Part shown: in pieces, positions 47,606-56,610 of the stretch
Layout: each line of letters opens with the position of its first letter
Position numbering within the stretch: position 1 is the stretch's first letter
From: CBDCHC01 sp965277055
GTDB lineage: Bacteria; Pseudomonadota; Gammaproteobacteria; PS1; Pseudothioglobaceae
Reading direction: 5' to 3'
DNA: 64,000 nucleotides
NCBI GenBank assembly: GCA_965277055.1
Contig: OZ255703.1
Coordinates: 1,116,001 to 1,180,000, forward strand
Notes under the pieces: generated by a model
Databases searched by the model: none
What the model saw: only the letters and a program-made list of their open reading frames with translations
Told to the model about the DNA's origin: nothing
Position numbers and translations under genes: made by a program

Positions 47606-47851
47606 TTATGATTTGAGCCGAAGTTTTTGATGTGCTTCAACCATCCACATTCCTCTTACGTCTTGTTTACCTTGTGCATTGACTTTTCTTGCTTTGAGTA
47701 TCCCATGTATACAATAATCTCTTACTCTATCTTCACTCATCCCTGATGCTTCAGCATATTTTTTAATCGTTACTTCGGCTACAGGAATGGTAGCAATTTG
47801 AAGTGCAATCTCTATAGTTTTTGTAATTTCGTATGTTTCTTTGCGATGCAT
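47606..47851 (-). CDS. Cox/excisionase-like small DNA-binding protein
   Basis: The 81-residue protein has the layout of phage Cox/Apl regulators: VAEVTIKKYAEASGMSEDRV, then RDYCIHGILKARK, a winged-helix with MerR-like recognition helix, and a C-terminal helix (GMWMVEAHQKLRL). It is divergent from a CI-type repressor with shared operators between them, the classic lysis/lysogeny switch layout. No integrase is visible nearby. Confidence 0.55.
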   Translation of the reverse strand: MHRKETYEITKTIEIALQIATIPVAEVTIKKYAEASGMSEDRVRDYCIHGILKARKVNAQGKQDVRGMWMVEAHQKLRLKS

Positions 47852-47891
47852 TATCTAAAAAAGTCCTATACTAGTGTTATAATAAAAGTTT

Positions 47892-47975
47892 TATACCAGC
47901 CTATACCAGTTAATACCAAAAGGTAAATACTTAAATAAGTGTATAAATTATATTATACATACCTAAATAAGTATG
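47892..47975. promoter_or_regulatory. Operator region between Cox-like gene and repressor
   Basis: Two palindromic sites, ATACTTAAATAAGTGTA (47927-47943) and CATACCTAAATAAGTATG (47958-47975), share the core TAC(T/C)TAAATAAGT and lie 31 bp apart, about three helical turns. To their left, TATACCAG-type units recur at 11-bp spacing (about 47892-47917), a possible second regulator's site. Confidence 0.65.
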
Positions 47976-47988
47976 TAAAGACAAATAT

Positions 47989-48642
47989 ATGAATTTATCA
48001 GAAAAAATTAAAAAAATTAGAGAGCATGGTGGCTATACTCAAGAAGAATTAGCACTAAAGATTGGCGTACCGCAGCGTACATTGCAAAATTATGAGGTTG
48101 GTGCTACTAAAAAGATACCCGCCTCAATAGTAGAATCTATTTGTCAAGTTTTTCCAACTTATGTAGATTGGTTTATGCTTTCTGATGGTGAGAGTGATAT
48201 ACAATCTGTGCAAGAAACCAATAAAAAAATTACAATATTATCGTGGTCACAAGCACATATGCTTACTTATACTGATGCATGTTTTGATTTACCAAAGTCA
48301 TTTAATAATGAAAACGTAGTAACACATTGCCATACCTCAAACAGTGCATTTGCTTTGGTAGTGGGTGATAATAAAATGGATAATCCTAACCACAAATATC
48401 ATACGCCAGTTGGAGCAAAAATAGTTATTGACCCACAGCGTGAGTTAACTACTGATACACTTATTATTGCATGCTATGATGATGAAGTTATTTATAAGCA
48501 CTATACTCTTGATATGGGCAAAGCTTTTCTTTCTTCTGTAAATCCGATTTATCCAACAATAGAGATTGATGATGCTCAGTTTGCGTATATTGGTACTGTA
48601 GTTGAAATACACATTATTAATAAAGTAGTGCATGAAGATTAA
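47989..48642 (+). CDS. CI-type phage repressor (XRE HTH plus S24-like domain lacking the catalytic Ser)
   Basis: The 217-residue protein has an N-terminal XRE helix-turn-helix (GGYTQEELALKIGVPQRTLQ, residues 14-40) and a C-terminal LexA/CI-like domain. In lambda CI the cleavage Ser lies in GNSM; here the matching stretch is GDNKMDNPN, so Ser is replaced. Downstream VGAKIVIDP and NPIYPTIEI agree with the fold. Without Ser it probably cannot cleave itself in the SOS response. It overlaps radC by 11 bp. Confidence 0.75.
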   Translation: MNLSEKIKKIREHGGYTQEELALKIGVPQRTLQNYEVGATKKIPASIVESICQVFPTYVDWFMLSDGESDIQSVQETNKKITILSWSQAHMLTYTDACFDLPKSFNNENVVTHCHTSNSAFALVVGDNKMDNPNHKYHTPVGAKIVIDPQRELTTDTLIIACYDDEVIYKHYTLDMGKAFLSSVNPIYPTIEIDDAQFAYIGTVVEIHIINKVVHED

Positions 48643-49303
48643 AGACATGCCTGCTCGTGAGCGTCCTAGAGAAAAGCTCCTGACATATGGTGCAGAAAAT
48701 ATGAGTGATGTGGAATTATTAGCCATATTTATACGCACTGGAGTGAAAGGAAAGTCTGCTTTAGAAATTAGTCAAGAATTGATTAAAAATAAAGGCATTT
48801 CGCATATTTTAAGTAGTACCAATAAACAAGAATTCTGTACTTATGACGGGCTAGGTGAAGCAAAGTACGCTACTATTCGTGCGATTGTTGAACTCACGAA
48901 AAGGCATTACTATGCTAAAGCACATAGTACTACAATATTTAATGATCAAGATACTGTAATACATTTCTTAATGAGTAAGTTATATCATATGCCAAACGAA
49001 ATTTTCTCAGCGTTATTTTTAGATGGCAATGATAGCTTAATTGAATATAGAGAACTTTTTGTAGGTTCCGGTAGATTTGTTACTATTTCTGTTAGAGAGA
49101 TTGCCAAAGTTGCCCTACAGCATGATGCAGTAAAAATCATACTTGCACATAATCACCCTTCAGGCAACACTACTCCAAGTGAACAAGATAAGAAGATTAC
49201 TCGCCAGATACAAAAGCACTTAATGCCATTACATATAGAAGTACTAGATCATATTATTATTGGCGAAGGGTATTATTCCTTTTTAGATCATGGGTTAATC
49301 TAA
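48632..49303 (+). CDS. radC: RadC-type JAB domain protein
   Basis: The 223-residue protein has an N-terminal helix-hairpin-helix region (AENMSDVELLAIFIRTGVKG) and a JAB/MPN metal-protease-like domain with the metal motif AHNHPSGNTTPSEQD. RadC homologues are common on mobile elements, and its role is not settled. The start overlaps the repressor gene by 11 bp, so repressor and RadC are co-expressed. Start could also be the second in-frame ATG. Confidence 0.9.
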   Translation: MKIKDMPARERPREKLLTYGAENMSDVELLAIFIRTGVKGKSALEISQELIKNKGISHILSSTNKQEFCTYDGLGEAKYATIRAIVELTKRHYYAKAHSTTIFNDQDTVIHFLMSKLYHMPNEIFSALFLDGNDSLIEYRELFVGSGRFVTISVREIAKVALQHDAVKIILAHNHPSGNTTPSEQDKKITRQIQKHLMPLHIEVLDHIIIGEGYYSFLDHGLI

Positions 49304-49359
49304 GGATAATTCCTTGATAGTAATCACGCAAAAGATTATTAGAAATAAGATACAAGAGG

Positions 49360-49436
49360 TGGGGCGAGAAACGGGGCTCGAACCCGCGACAACCGGAATC
49401 ACAATCCGGGGCTCTACCAACTGAGCTATTCCCGCC
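49360..49436 (-). tRNA. tRNA-His (GTG anticodon)
   Basis: The 77-nt gene has the extra 5' G (G-1) opposite C73, an encoded CCA, D arm TAGCTCAGTTGGTAGAGC, anticodon loop TTGTGAT and T arm GCGGGTTCGAACCCCG. All stems pair. Confidence 0.97.
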
Positions 49437-49442
49437 ATAAAG

Positions 49443-49487
49443 TGACGCGCCCGAGACGATTTGAATGTCTGACCCACGGCTTAGAAG
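49443..49487 (-). pseudogene. 3' portion of a tRNA-Arg(UCU) gene
   Basis: Downstream from CTTCTAA (anticodon TCT), GCCGTGGGTC, a T arm (AGAC-ATTCAAATC-GTCT) and acceptor strand CGGGCGCG are recognisable, ending TCA instead of CCA. The 5' half (D arm and acceptor GCGCCCG) is replaced by unrelated AT-rich DNA. It is either a decayed tRNA or the attachment-site copy left by an element that integrates in tRNA-Arg. Confidence 0.6.
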
Positions 49488-49604
49488 ATTAAATTTTGCT
49501 AATTTAACCAACATTGATAAATGTATAAGATGGGTATTTTATACTATATATAATGGGCGTTTCAGTAAAATTGAGCTTTTATAAGAATTTACCAATTTTG
49601 TATG

Positions 49605-50054
49605 TGTAATCCTCCCATTTTTAACACCCACTAAAAATAGAATTTCATTTGCCTAAATAGCCTCTAGTAATTTCCTTGGTGGCACACCACCAATTGCACT
49701 ATGGGGTCGTTCATTAGTATATACCCACATCCACTGAGTTGCTAAATATTGTGCGTGATGGGTAGTATCAAAGATATGCATATTCAGCCATTCGTTTCTT
49801 GCTGTTCTGTTAAATCTTTCAATATAGGCATTTTGTGTGGGTTTACCTGGTTGGATATACATGAGTTCAATATCACTTGCTTGTGCCCAATCTCTTAAAG
49901 CTTTGCTGATATATTCAGGACCATTGTCACATCTCAGTGCTTTAGGCTTGCCTCGCCACTGGATGAGACGCTCTAACGACCTAATAACACGCTGTGCTGG
50001 CAATTTATAAGAAAATTCTACTTTTACTGAGCGTTAATTTTTGGGAGGATTGCA
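49605..50054 (-). mobile_element. Internally deleted IS3-family element with both inverted ends
   Basis: The ends TGTAATCCTCCCATTTTTAAC (as plus strand, 49605) and GTTAATTTTTGGGAGGATTGCA (50033-50054) are inverted repeats with TG...CA tips. Only 450 bp remain, holding the last third of orfB. No target duplication is evident. Confidence 0.75.
49653..50003 (-). pseudogene. IS3-family transposase OrfB, C-terminal fragment
   Basis: About 117 residues of the rve integrase core remain, with RCDNGPEYISKALRDWA (second catalytic Asp) and NAYIERFNRTARNEWL (catalytic Glu). The end GGVPPRKLLEAI is typical of the IS3 family. The N-terminal half, with the helix-turn-helix and first Asp, is missing, so it is inactive. 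Confidence 0.85.
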
Positions 50055-50117
50055 GTTTCATTTGTACTCTTTTTAGAGGTAAAAAGTTGCATTTGGAACT
50101 TGCATGGGTGATTGAAA

Positions 50118-51512
50118 TTAAGATAAAAATTTTGGTGTTTTTTGATGAAAACTTGTTTCTTTTTGAAAACACTTAGCAATTTGTAATATTTTAAAATCAT
50201 TAAAATGTTGTCCCATTATGCTCAGCCCAATAGGTAAATTATTATCATTAAATCCACAAGGAATGGAAACTTCTGGAGTACCTAAAAAATTAGCTAACCA
50301 AGCTATATAGGTCATAGAATTTTGTGAACTTATTTTAGAATTATTTATTTGGGTTTCGTTAGCACCAATTCTGGGTACTGTTACAGGTAAGGTTGATAGT
50401 AATAAACCATCATATTTCTCAAAAATACTTTTAAATTGTTCAATAAATACATCTCTAAATTGATGAGCTTTTATGTAATCAGTTGCACTTATTAATTTAC
50501 CACTTTCTAACATAATCTTAATATTTTTGTTAAATTTATCAGAATTATTTTGTAAATTACTTTCATGATATGTACTAGCTTCAGAGTATAAAATAGCCTT
50601 CCAAGCCCCAAGCCCTTCTTTCATAAAAGGGATATTTATATATTCTATCTTAGCTCCTAAATTCTTTATTATTGTAACTGCATTTTCAAATGCTATTTTT
50701 ACATCTTCATTTCTTTCAAAATTGATACCTACTGGAATAGCAAAAGTTAAATTTTTTAAACTATTTAAATTTGAGTACATATTTATACTCTTTTGATATG
50801 GCTTATCAATTAAAAGTTGAAGTAAAATTTCTAAATCTTTGGCATTTTTAGCCATAGGACCCCCAACATCTAAACTAAATGATAAAGGATATATTCCACT
50901 TTTATCTAACAGATTATAAGTAGGTTTTATACCAGAGACCAAACATCCTGAAGAGGGTATTCTAATTGAACCTCCCGTATCACTTCCTAGTGCACAAGGA
51001 AACATTCTTGAAGCTATTCCCGCACCTGAGCCACCACTTGATCCTCCTGTGATATATGCTACGTTCCAAGGATTATGTGTTGGGCCAATATTAGATATTT
51101 CATTAGTCGCCCCATAGGCAAATTCATGCATATTAGTTTTAGCCATTATAATAGCACCACTATTTTTTAATAGTTTTATCAAAGGAGCATCATATTTTGG
51201 TTTTTTTGTATTTTTTAAGACATCAGAGCAAGCTGTCGTTATATAATCAACTGTTTCGTAATTATCTTTTATCCCTATAGGAATGCCATGCAAAATACCG
51301 AAATATTTATTCTCACTTAATTCTTTATCTTTTTTATTTGCTTCATTGATACAAAATTCATAATCAATATTAGCTATTGCATTGATTGTTTTATTATGCT
51401 TTTTAATATTGTTAAGGTAAGCATCCATAATTTCTTTACAAGATAGCTTTTTTAATTTTATTTTATCTATTAATTCGCTAAGTGTATATTCACAAATATT
51501 ACTCATAACCAC
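50118..51512 (-). CDS. AtzE/GatA-family amidase
   Basis: This 464-residue amidase-signature enzyme hydrolyses a carbon-nitrogen amide bond. The Ser-cisSer-Lys triad is visible: Lys in PIGIKDN, cis-Ser in TGGSSGGSGAG and nucleophile Ser in LGSDTGGSIRIPSS. It follows the small AtzG-like gene (14-bp overlap) and an amide/urea-type ABC transporter, so it probably breaks down the imported compound. AtzE needs AtzG in the same way as GatA needs GatC. The substrate cannot be read; a dedicated GatA is unlikely because gatB and gatC are absent. The gene looks more AT-rich than the housekeeping genes. Confidence 0.82.
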   Translation of the reverse strand: MVMSNICEYTLSELIDKIKLKKLSCKEIMDAYLNNIKKHNKTINAIANIDYEFCINEANKKDKELSENKYFGILHGIPIGIKDNYETVDYITTACSDVLKNTKKPKYDAPLIKLLKNSGAIIMAKTNMHEFAYGATNEISNIGPTHNPWNVAYITGGSSGGSGAGIASRMFPCALGSDTGGSIRIPSSGCLVSGIKPTYNLLDKSGIYPLSFSLDVGGPMAKNAKDLEILLQLLIDKPYQKSINMYSNLNSLKNLTFAIPVGINFERNEDVKIAFENAVTIIKNLGAKIEYINIPFMKEGLGAWKAILYSEASTYHESNLQNNSDKFNKNIKIMLESGKLISATDYIKAHQFRDVFIEQFKSIFEKYDGLLLSTLPVTVPRIGANETQINNSKISSQNSMTYIAWLANFLGTPEVSIPCGFNDNNLPIGLSIMGQHFNDFKILQIAKCFQKETSFHQKTPKFLS

Positions 51513-51699
51513 TACCTTTCTTTAAAGATGCAAGATTAAAATAAGGATTATTTTTTAAAGGTTTAATTTTGTCTAGGTCCTGTCTCATATCATTAAAAAC
51601 ATTTAATATCTCTATGTTATCTTGTGTACCTAACGGAGGTAAATTTAATAATTTTCTATAAGATTTGATGTCATTTATTGTTAACATATTAATATCCAT
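51499..51699 (-). CDS. AtzG-like small amidase partner
   Basis: The 66-residue protein sits directly before and overlaps the amidase gene. It has helix NDIKSYRKLLNLPP followed by IEILNVFNDMRQDLDKIKPL, a layout like AtzG/DUF4089 and GatC, which wrap around and stabilise the amidase. Assignment rests on size, helical pattern and position. Confidence 0.5.
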   Translation of the reverse strand: MDINMLTINDIKSYRKLLNLPPLGTQDNIEILNVFNDMRQDLDKIKPLKNNPYFNLASLKKGSGYE

Positions 51700-51702
51700 T
51701 TT

Positions 51703-52401
51703 TTATATTGCGAGCAAATTAGTAAGCAAATCTTTATTTATATTTAATTCTTTTTTGCTTACTTCTTGTACTATTGTTCCTTTGTCTAATATCATGGCTT
51801 TTGTTGCAATGGACATGCAAAAATCTAAATTTTGTTCTGCTATAAATAAGGTAATGTTCTTTTGCTGATTTAGTTGATTTAATGTATCAGCAATATCACT
51901 TATAATTGATGGTTGAATCCCTTCACTTGGTTCATCAAGTAGTAAAATTTTCGGATTAACTGCTAAAGCTCTAGCAATAGCTACAATTTGCTGTTGTCCT
52001 CCACTAAGTGCATTAGCATTCCTATTCAAATGATCTTTTAAGATAGGAAATATTTCGCAAACATAATCTATAATTTCTGTAGCATTATTATTATTTGCAT
52101 AAGCAACAGCTAAAATATTTTCTTTAACACTTAATCTTGAAAAAACATGTCTTCCTTGAGGAACATATCCTATGCCAAGGCGTGCTCTTTTTGTTATATT
52201 ATTATCTAATTTTGTTCCTGAAATAAAAATCTCACCACTAAATAAATTCAATTGATGCGTTATATATTTTAACAAGGTTGTTTTGCCTGCGCCATTTCTA
52301 CCAAGTAAGGCAATTTTAGAACCCTGTTCTATTTGTATGTTTATATTGTCTATGATTTTACTTTCATCATATCCGCCCATACCATTTTTAATTTCAAGCA
52401 T
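51703..52401 (-). CDS. urtE: Urea/amide-type ABC transporter ATPase UrtE (LivF family)
   Basis: The 232-residue ATPase has Walker A GRNGAGKTT, the Q-loop IGYVPQGRHVFSRLSVKENI, signature NALSGGQQQIVAIARAL and Walker B ILLLDEPSEGIQPSI. The 'EGIQPSI' ending is typical of UrtE/LivF of the branched-chain amino acid/urea group. It energises uptake through the UrtB and UrtCD permeases encoded upstream. Confidence 0.83.
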   Translation of the reverse strand: MLEIKNGMGGYDESKIIDNINIQIEQGSKIALLGRNGAGKTTLLKYITHQLNLFSGEIFISGTKLDNNITKRARLGIGYVPQGRHVFSRLSVKENILAVAYANNNNATEIIDYVCEIFPILKDHLNRNANALSGGQQQIVAIARALAVNPKILLLDEPSEGIQPSIISDIADTLNQLNQQKNITLFIAEQNLDFCMSIATKAMILDKGTIVQEVSKKELNINKDLLTNLLAI

Positions 52402-52402
52402 A

Positions 52403-54172
52403 TTATTTTCTACCTAAATATATGTCAAGAATTCTTTCATCTTCATGTAATTCATCTATACTGCCATTAGCAAAAACTTCACCTTGATGTAAAACAGTAA
52501 CATCAGCATTTAAAGTTTTAATAAATGCCATATCATGCTCCACTAAAATCACAATCTTATGTTTTGCTAGCTTGTTCATTAAATGTGAAAGTTTCAAACG
52601 CTCATCTGAGCTCATTCCCGCCGCTGGTTCATCAAATAAAATAATATCTGGTTCCATACTAAGCACCATCACAATATCAAGCCACTGCTTCCCTCCATGA
52701 GAAAGAGCGCTTGCCAATCTTTGTCCTTGTTGCTTATCACCTAATATCATAAGCATTTTATTGGTTATTTCATCTGCTTTCGTTTTGTGTTTTGTTTTGC
52801 TATATGCTGCTATCCATATATTTTCCTTTATACTAAACTCGCCAAAAATTTGAGGTTTCTGCATTTTAATACCTATGCCTTTTTGAACCTTTTTAAATAA
52901 CTCCCATTTACTAATATCTTCTTTATTTAAAAAAATCTTGCCTTTTTCAAGTTTATAAAGACCGGCACAAACTTTGAGATAAGAACTTTTTCCTGCACCA
53001 TTAGGGCCAATAATGCACGATACTTTTCCTGCAACAAAACTTTTTTTAATTTTATTTACAGGTACAACTCCACCAAAGGATTTATACACATCATCAGTAC
53101 TAAAATTAATTAAAGATTTTTTACCCATAATTTCATAATTATCGATATTAATATGTAAGGCTATTTGTTTTTGTTTTTGTTTTTTCTTAAATTTTTCAAT
53201 TATATCTTTAAGGGCACCTACTAAACCTTTGTTAAAAAATAAAACCATTAAAATGAGAATGAGTCCAATAATTAATGTTGTTTGACCGCCTGATACACCA
53301 CCTAAATAAAAGGATAGGCCTCCTACTCCAATAGCACCCAAAAAAGCACCAACAAGACTGCCTAGTCCACCAATTAATACATAAATAGGTACTAATAAAG
53401 CTTCAGCTATACTAAAAATTGATGGGTTGAGATAATTTGCCCATAAAGCAAAAAGACCCCCACCAAGTCCAGCTATTGAACCTGATATGATAAATAAAAT
53501 ATTTTGATATTTTCTAATATCATATCCTATAAGTTCTGTTTTTTGAGCATCTAAACGAATACATTCTATAACTTTTCCAAAGGAAGTTTTAAACAAAATT
53601 TGCGTAAATAATAAAATAAAAAAAGCAATAAAAAGGACCGTTAAAAACATTCCTCTGTCATCAAGAGGTATAGCATCTTTTCCAAATTCCATAATCATTT
53701 GAGGAATATTAGACATTCCATTATCTCCTCCAATTACAGCCTCGCCTACTTTAGTAGAATATGAAATACTAAAAGTCCATACAATAATGGTTAGAGTATA
53801 AGTTAGAATAGTTGTTTGTAATGCTCCTATGCGACCATAGAATATGATATACCCAACTAGCCACGCAAGTAAAGCACCTATTAACATTGACATGGGTAAA
53901 ACAAGTAAAAAAGTATTACCTATACTTTCATAGAAATTAATTCCAACCACAGAACCTGCATAAGCACCTAAACCATAAAATATTGTTTGTCCTAAACTTA
54001 AGATGCCAGCTTTTCCCCATATCAAATCAAGGCTTAATCCCAAAATACCAAAAATAAGCCAAGAGGTAGCAACATATAATAAATAATCATTAGCAAAAAC
54101 AAAAACAAAAATACCTATTAAAAAGCAAGCAAGACTTATTTTGATATTAATATCATAAATGTATTTTTTCAT
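52403..54172 (-). CDS. Fused ABC transporter permease-ATPase (UrtC-UrtD type)
   Basis: The 589-residue protein joins two normally separate subunits. Residues about 1-330 are a LivM/UrtC-type permease with about ten membrane helices (YVATSWLIFGILGLSLDLIW, GLGGGLFALWANYLNPSIFS). After a basic linker (KKKQKQKQIA), residues 355-589 form a LivG/UrtD-type ATPase: Walker A GPNGAGKSS, signature ALSHGGKQWLDIVMVLS and Walker B IILFDEPAAGM. The gene start overlaps the urtB stop (ATGA). Confidence 0.85.
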   Translation of the reverse strand: MKKYIYDINIKISLACFLIGIFVFVFANDYLLYVATSWLIFGILGLSLDLIWGKAGILSLGQTIFYGLGAYAGSVVGINFYESIGNTFLLVLPMSMLIGALLAWLVGYIIFYGRIGALQTTILTYTLTIIVWTFSISYSTKVGEAVIGGDNGMSNIPQMIMEFGKDAIPLDDRGMFLTVLFIAFFILLFTQILFKTSFGKVIECIRLDAQKTELIGYDIRKYQNILFIISGSIAGLGGGLFALWANYLNPSIFSIAEALLVPIYVLIGGLGSLVGAFLGAIGVGGLSFYLGGVSGGQTTLIIGLILILMVLFFNKGLVGALKDIIEKFKKKQKQKQIALHINIDNYEIMGKKSLINFSTDDVYKSFGGVVPVNKIKKSFVAGKVSCIIGPNGAGKSSYLKVCAGLYKLEKGKIFLNKEDISKWELFKKVQKGIGIKMQKPQIFGEFSIKENIWIAAYSKTKHKTKADEITNKMLMILGDKQQGQRLASALSHGGKQWLDIVMVLSMEPDIILFDEPAAGMSSDERLKLSHLMNKLAKHKIVILVEHDMAFIKTLNADVTVLHQGEVFANGSIDELHEDERILDIYLGRK

Positions 54173-55035
54173 AATCTAAATTTCCATTTTTCAGAAATTC
54201 CCATATGAAACATTCTTAATAAAATTATGGTTGCTACAAAAAATACAATATCTCCCACTACAGAGGTATAAAAACTTGATGTTATATTAGTTAGCATTCC
54301 TAAAGTTCCACCTGCTACTGCTGTTCCTGTTAGAGTAAGTGGACCTGCAACAACAACAGTTAAAAATGCCTTTACAACAAATGTAAACCCCATACTAGGT
54401 GTAGCTGATACTAGTGGCAATAACAAGGCTCCTGCAAAACCACCAAGAGCTGAACCCAGAGCAAATGTCAATGTATTTAAACTTTTTGTTTTAATTCCCA
54501 TAGCGGAAGATATAACAGGATCAGCTATACTTGCTCTTGCCATAATTCCATATTTGGTTCTTGTCAATAATGCATAAATCACAATCAAGAGAATAATAGC
54601 TATAGCTATCATCATTAATAAGTAAGATGATATATTATATTCTCCTATAGAAAAGCTGTTTTGTGGTAGCCCAATACCGGGAGTTACCACACCAAATATC
54701 AATACAGCACACTGATACATAACCATACTAAGACCCCAAGTTGCAAGCATAGTATCTAAGATCCTGCCATAAAGCCGTCTTATAATAAGTATCTCAACTA
54801 AAGCGCCAAAAAAACCTGTCAGTAAAGTTGCTAATATTACGGCTAACGGAAAGGGTGCACCCATACCTACAAAAGTAAGAGCACTATAAGCACCAAACAT
54901 AATAAACTCTCCATGTGCTAAATTAATAACACCCATTAATCCAAAAATAACAGCAAGTCCAAGTGTGGCAATAATTAAAATACTAGCACTTGATACGGAT
55001 GATAGTAGTACGATTAATAAATAATCTATATCCAT
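54169..55035 (-). CDS. urtB: ABC transporter permease UrtB (LivH family)
   Basis: The 288-residue membrane protein has about eight helices and the LivH/UrtB hallmark VINLAHGEFIMFGAYSAL, then FALGSALGGFAGALLLP. It pairs with the fused permease/ATPase downstream. Position between the binding protein and the fusion gene is canonical for urt operons. Confidence 0.85.
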   Translation of the reverse strand: MDIDYLLIVLLSSVSSASILIIATLGLAVIFGLMGVINLAHGEFIMFGAYSALTFVGMGAPFPLAVILATLLTGFFGALVEILIIRRLYGRILDTMLATWGLSMVMYQCAVLIFGVVTPGIGLPQNSFSIGEYNISSYLLMMIAIAIILLIVIYALLTRTKYGIMARASIADPVISSAMGIKTKSLNTLTFALGSALGGFAGALLLPLVSATPSMGFTFVVKAFLTVVVAGPLTLTGTAVAGGTLGMLTNITSSFYTSVVGDIVFFVATIILLRMFHMGISEKWKFRL

Positions 55036-55084
55036 AAAATTTCCTCAAATAACAGTAGGCTCATAACTATACTTTGTAATGCTT

Positions 55085-56287
55085 TTATGGTGTAAAGTGC
55101 TCTGCTGTTTTTGGTTTGTTAATTAAGTCACAAACCTTCTCTTCAAACTCAGGAATAACCGAATTAAATGTTTTAATAACTTCAAATTTTTTATCCAAAT
55201 TACCCATAACAATATATATATTTTGTTTTAAATGATGAGATTTTGCTAAAACTTCAACCTTGCCGTTTGGAGCATCAAAACTCAAAGAATTTTCTAGTGT
55301 TGATATAACTTTATCGGCATTAGTTGTTTTAGCTTTTTGTACAGCTTTTGCCCAAAGATGCACTGCATTCCAAGTATTAGCTGCTTCAGAAATAATAGGT
55401 TCTTTATTGCCATATTTTTTTATCCATAAAGCTTTAAATTTATCATTTTGAACACCCTCAATGACATCAAAATATTCTTGAGATGCAACAATCTTATTAC
55501 CAGCTTGTGGTGAAACAACAATTTGTTGATTGCCTGAACCATAATTAGTAGATACGATACCTATTTTTTCTTTAAGACCTGTAGCTGAAAATTGTTCTAA
55601 AAATCCATTTTGATTTGCACCAACTGGCAAAGCAACAACAAAATCTGGTTTAGAGGCTTGAATTTTAGCAATTGTTGGTGAGTAGTCATTAAGAGTTAAA
55701 GGTAAATAATCTTCGCCTACAACTCTAGCCCCTAAATCTTTTGCATATTTTTTTACCCAATGTCCTGATATAGTTCCAAAATTGTAATCAGGTGCCATAA
55801 TAAATATTTTTTTACCATATTCCTTAACTGCCCACTCAATAAGTGGCTTCATTTGTTGTGAAGCACTTGCTCCTGTGACAAAAGTATATTTATCACAAGC
55901 TCCACCTTCATACAAAGAAGTGTAAAAATAAGGTATTTTTGCCCTTCTAATAATTGGCCTCATAGCCTCTCTTGATGAACTTGTAAGACCTGCAAACAAT
56001 GCCACAATCTTATCTTTTCTAATTAAGGTATTAGTAAATTGAGTATATTTTGATAATTCTGATTGAGAATCATATTCAATAACTTTGATTTTATCTCCAT
56101 TTATACCTCCGTTAGAGTTTATGTGTTCAACTGCAAGATTTAAAGCCTGACTTTGTTGAATGCCATAAATATTAAGTCCACCACTTAAATCAAAAATAGC
56201 ACCTATTTTTATATCTTTAGCTATCAAATTTGACATTGACCCTAATAATAAAGCACATACCAACCACTTGAATATAAGTTTTTTCAT
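55085..56287 (-). CDS. urtA: Periplasmic amide/urea-type substrate-binding protein (UrtA/AmiC family)
   Basis: I start at the ATG at 56287, preceded by AAGGAG and giving a clean signal peptide (LIFKWLVCALLLGSMSNLIA). The 400-residue product is a type I periplasmic-binding fold: IGAIFDLSGGLNIYGIQQSQ, YEGGACDKYTFVTGASASQQ, FIMAPDYNFGTISGHWVKKY. These stretches place it with UrtA/AmiC/FmdD (urea, amides) rather than leucine-type LivK. The ligand is unknown. Confidence 0.85.
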   Translation of the reverse strand: MKKLIFKWLVCALLLGSMSNLIAKDIKIGAIFDLSGGLNIYGIQQSQALNLAVEHINSNGGINGDKIKVIEYDSQSELSKYTQFTNTLIRKDKIVALFAGLTSSSREAMRPIIRRAKIPYFYTSLYEGGACDKYTFVTGASASQQMKPLIEWAVKEYGKKIFIMAPDYNFGTISGHWVKKYAKDLGARVVGEDYLPLTLNDYSPTIAKIQASKPDFVVALPVGANQNGFLEQFSATGLKEKIGIVSTNYGSGNQQIVVSPQAGNKIVASQEYFDVIEGVQNDKFKALWIKKYGNKEPIISEAANTWNAVHLWAKAVQKAKTTNADKVISTLENSLSFDAPNGKVEVLAKSHHLKQNIYIVMGNLDKKFEVIKTFNSVIPEFEEKVCDLINKPKTAEHFTP

Positions 56288-56344
56288 AATTGCTCCTTTT
56301 ATTATATTTAAAACATTCGATGTTCTTAAAAAATGAACATGCAA

Positions 56345-56610
56345 GAATAGTATAGTAAATTATAATAATTGTCAAGCATTATTATATTTTTTAATATTGT
56401 TAACCGGTTAAGCACTCTCAAAATACTTAAAATACTATCCATGACAATGAAAAATAATACTAATCACCAAAAAATAAGTATTATCTATAGCAAAATTATT
56501 TGTGCTAGATGTATCATTATAAAGAATGAGAGATATTTGTTGCTATCTTGATTTTTTCATGATACAGATACTATAAAGTAATGAAGTTAGAGTAGTATTT
56601 TTTTGGTGAT
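56345..56610. other. AT-rich upstream region of the amide transporter operon
   Basis: This region must hold the promoter of the minus-strand urtA operon. TTGACAAT on the minus strand near 56375 (TTGTCAAG region) and nearby TATAAT-like AT tracts give a plausible promoter about 60 bp before urtA. No coding feature is supported. Confidence 0.3.

Noticed and set aside
50118..51512. GatA subunit of the tRNA amidotransferase
   Set aside because: It lacks gatB/gatC neighbours and lies in a transporter operon among IS remnants; the small upstream gene fits AtzG better than GatC.
51703..56287. A plain urea transporter for a urease
   Set aside because: No urease genes are near; the operon continues into an amidase pair, so I name the transporter by family only.
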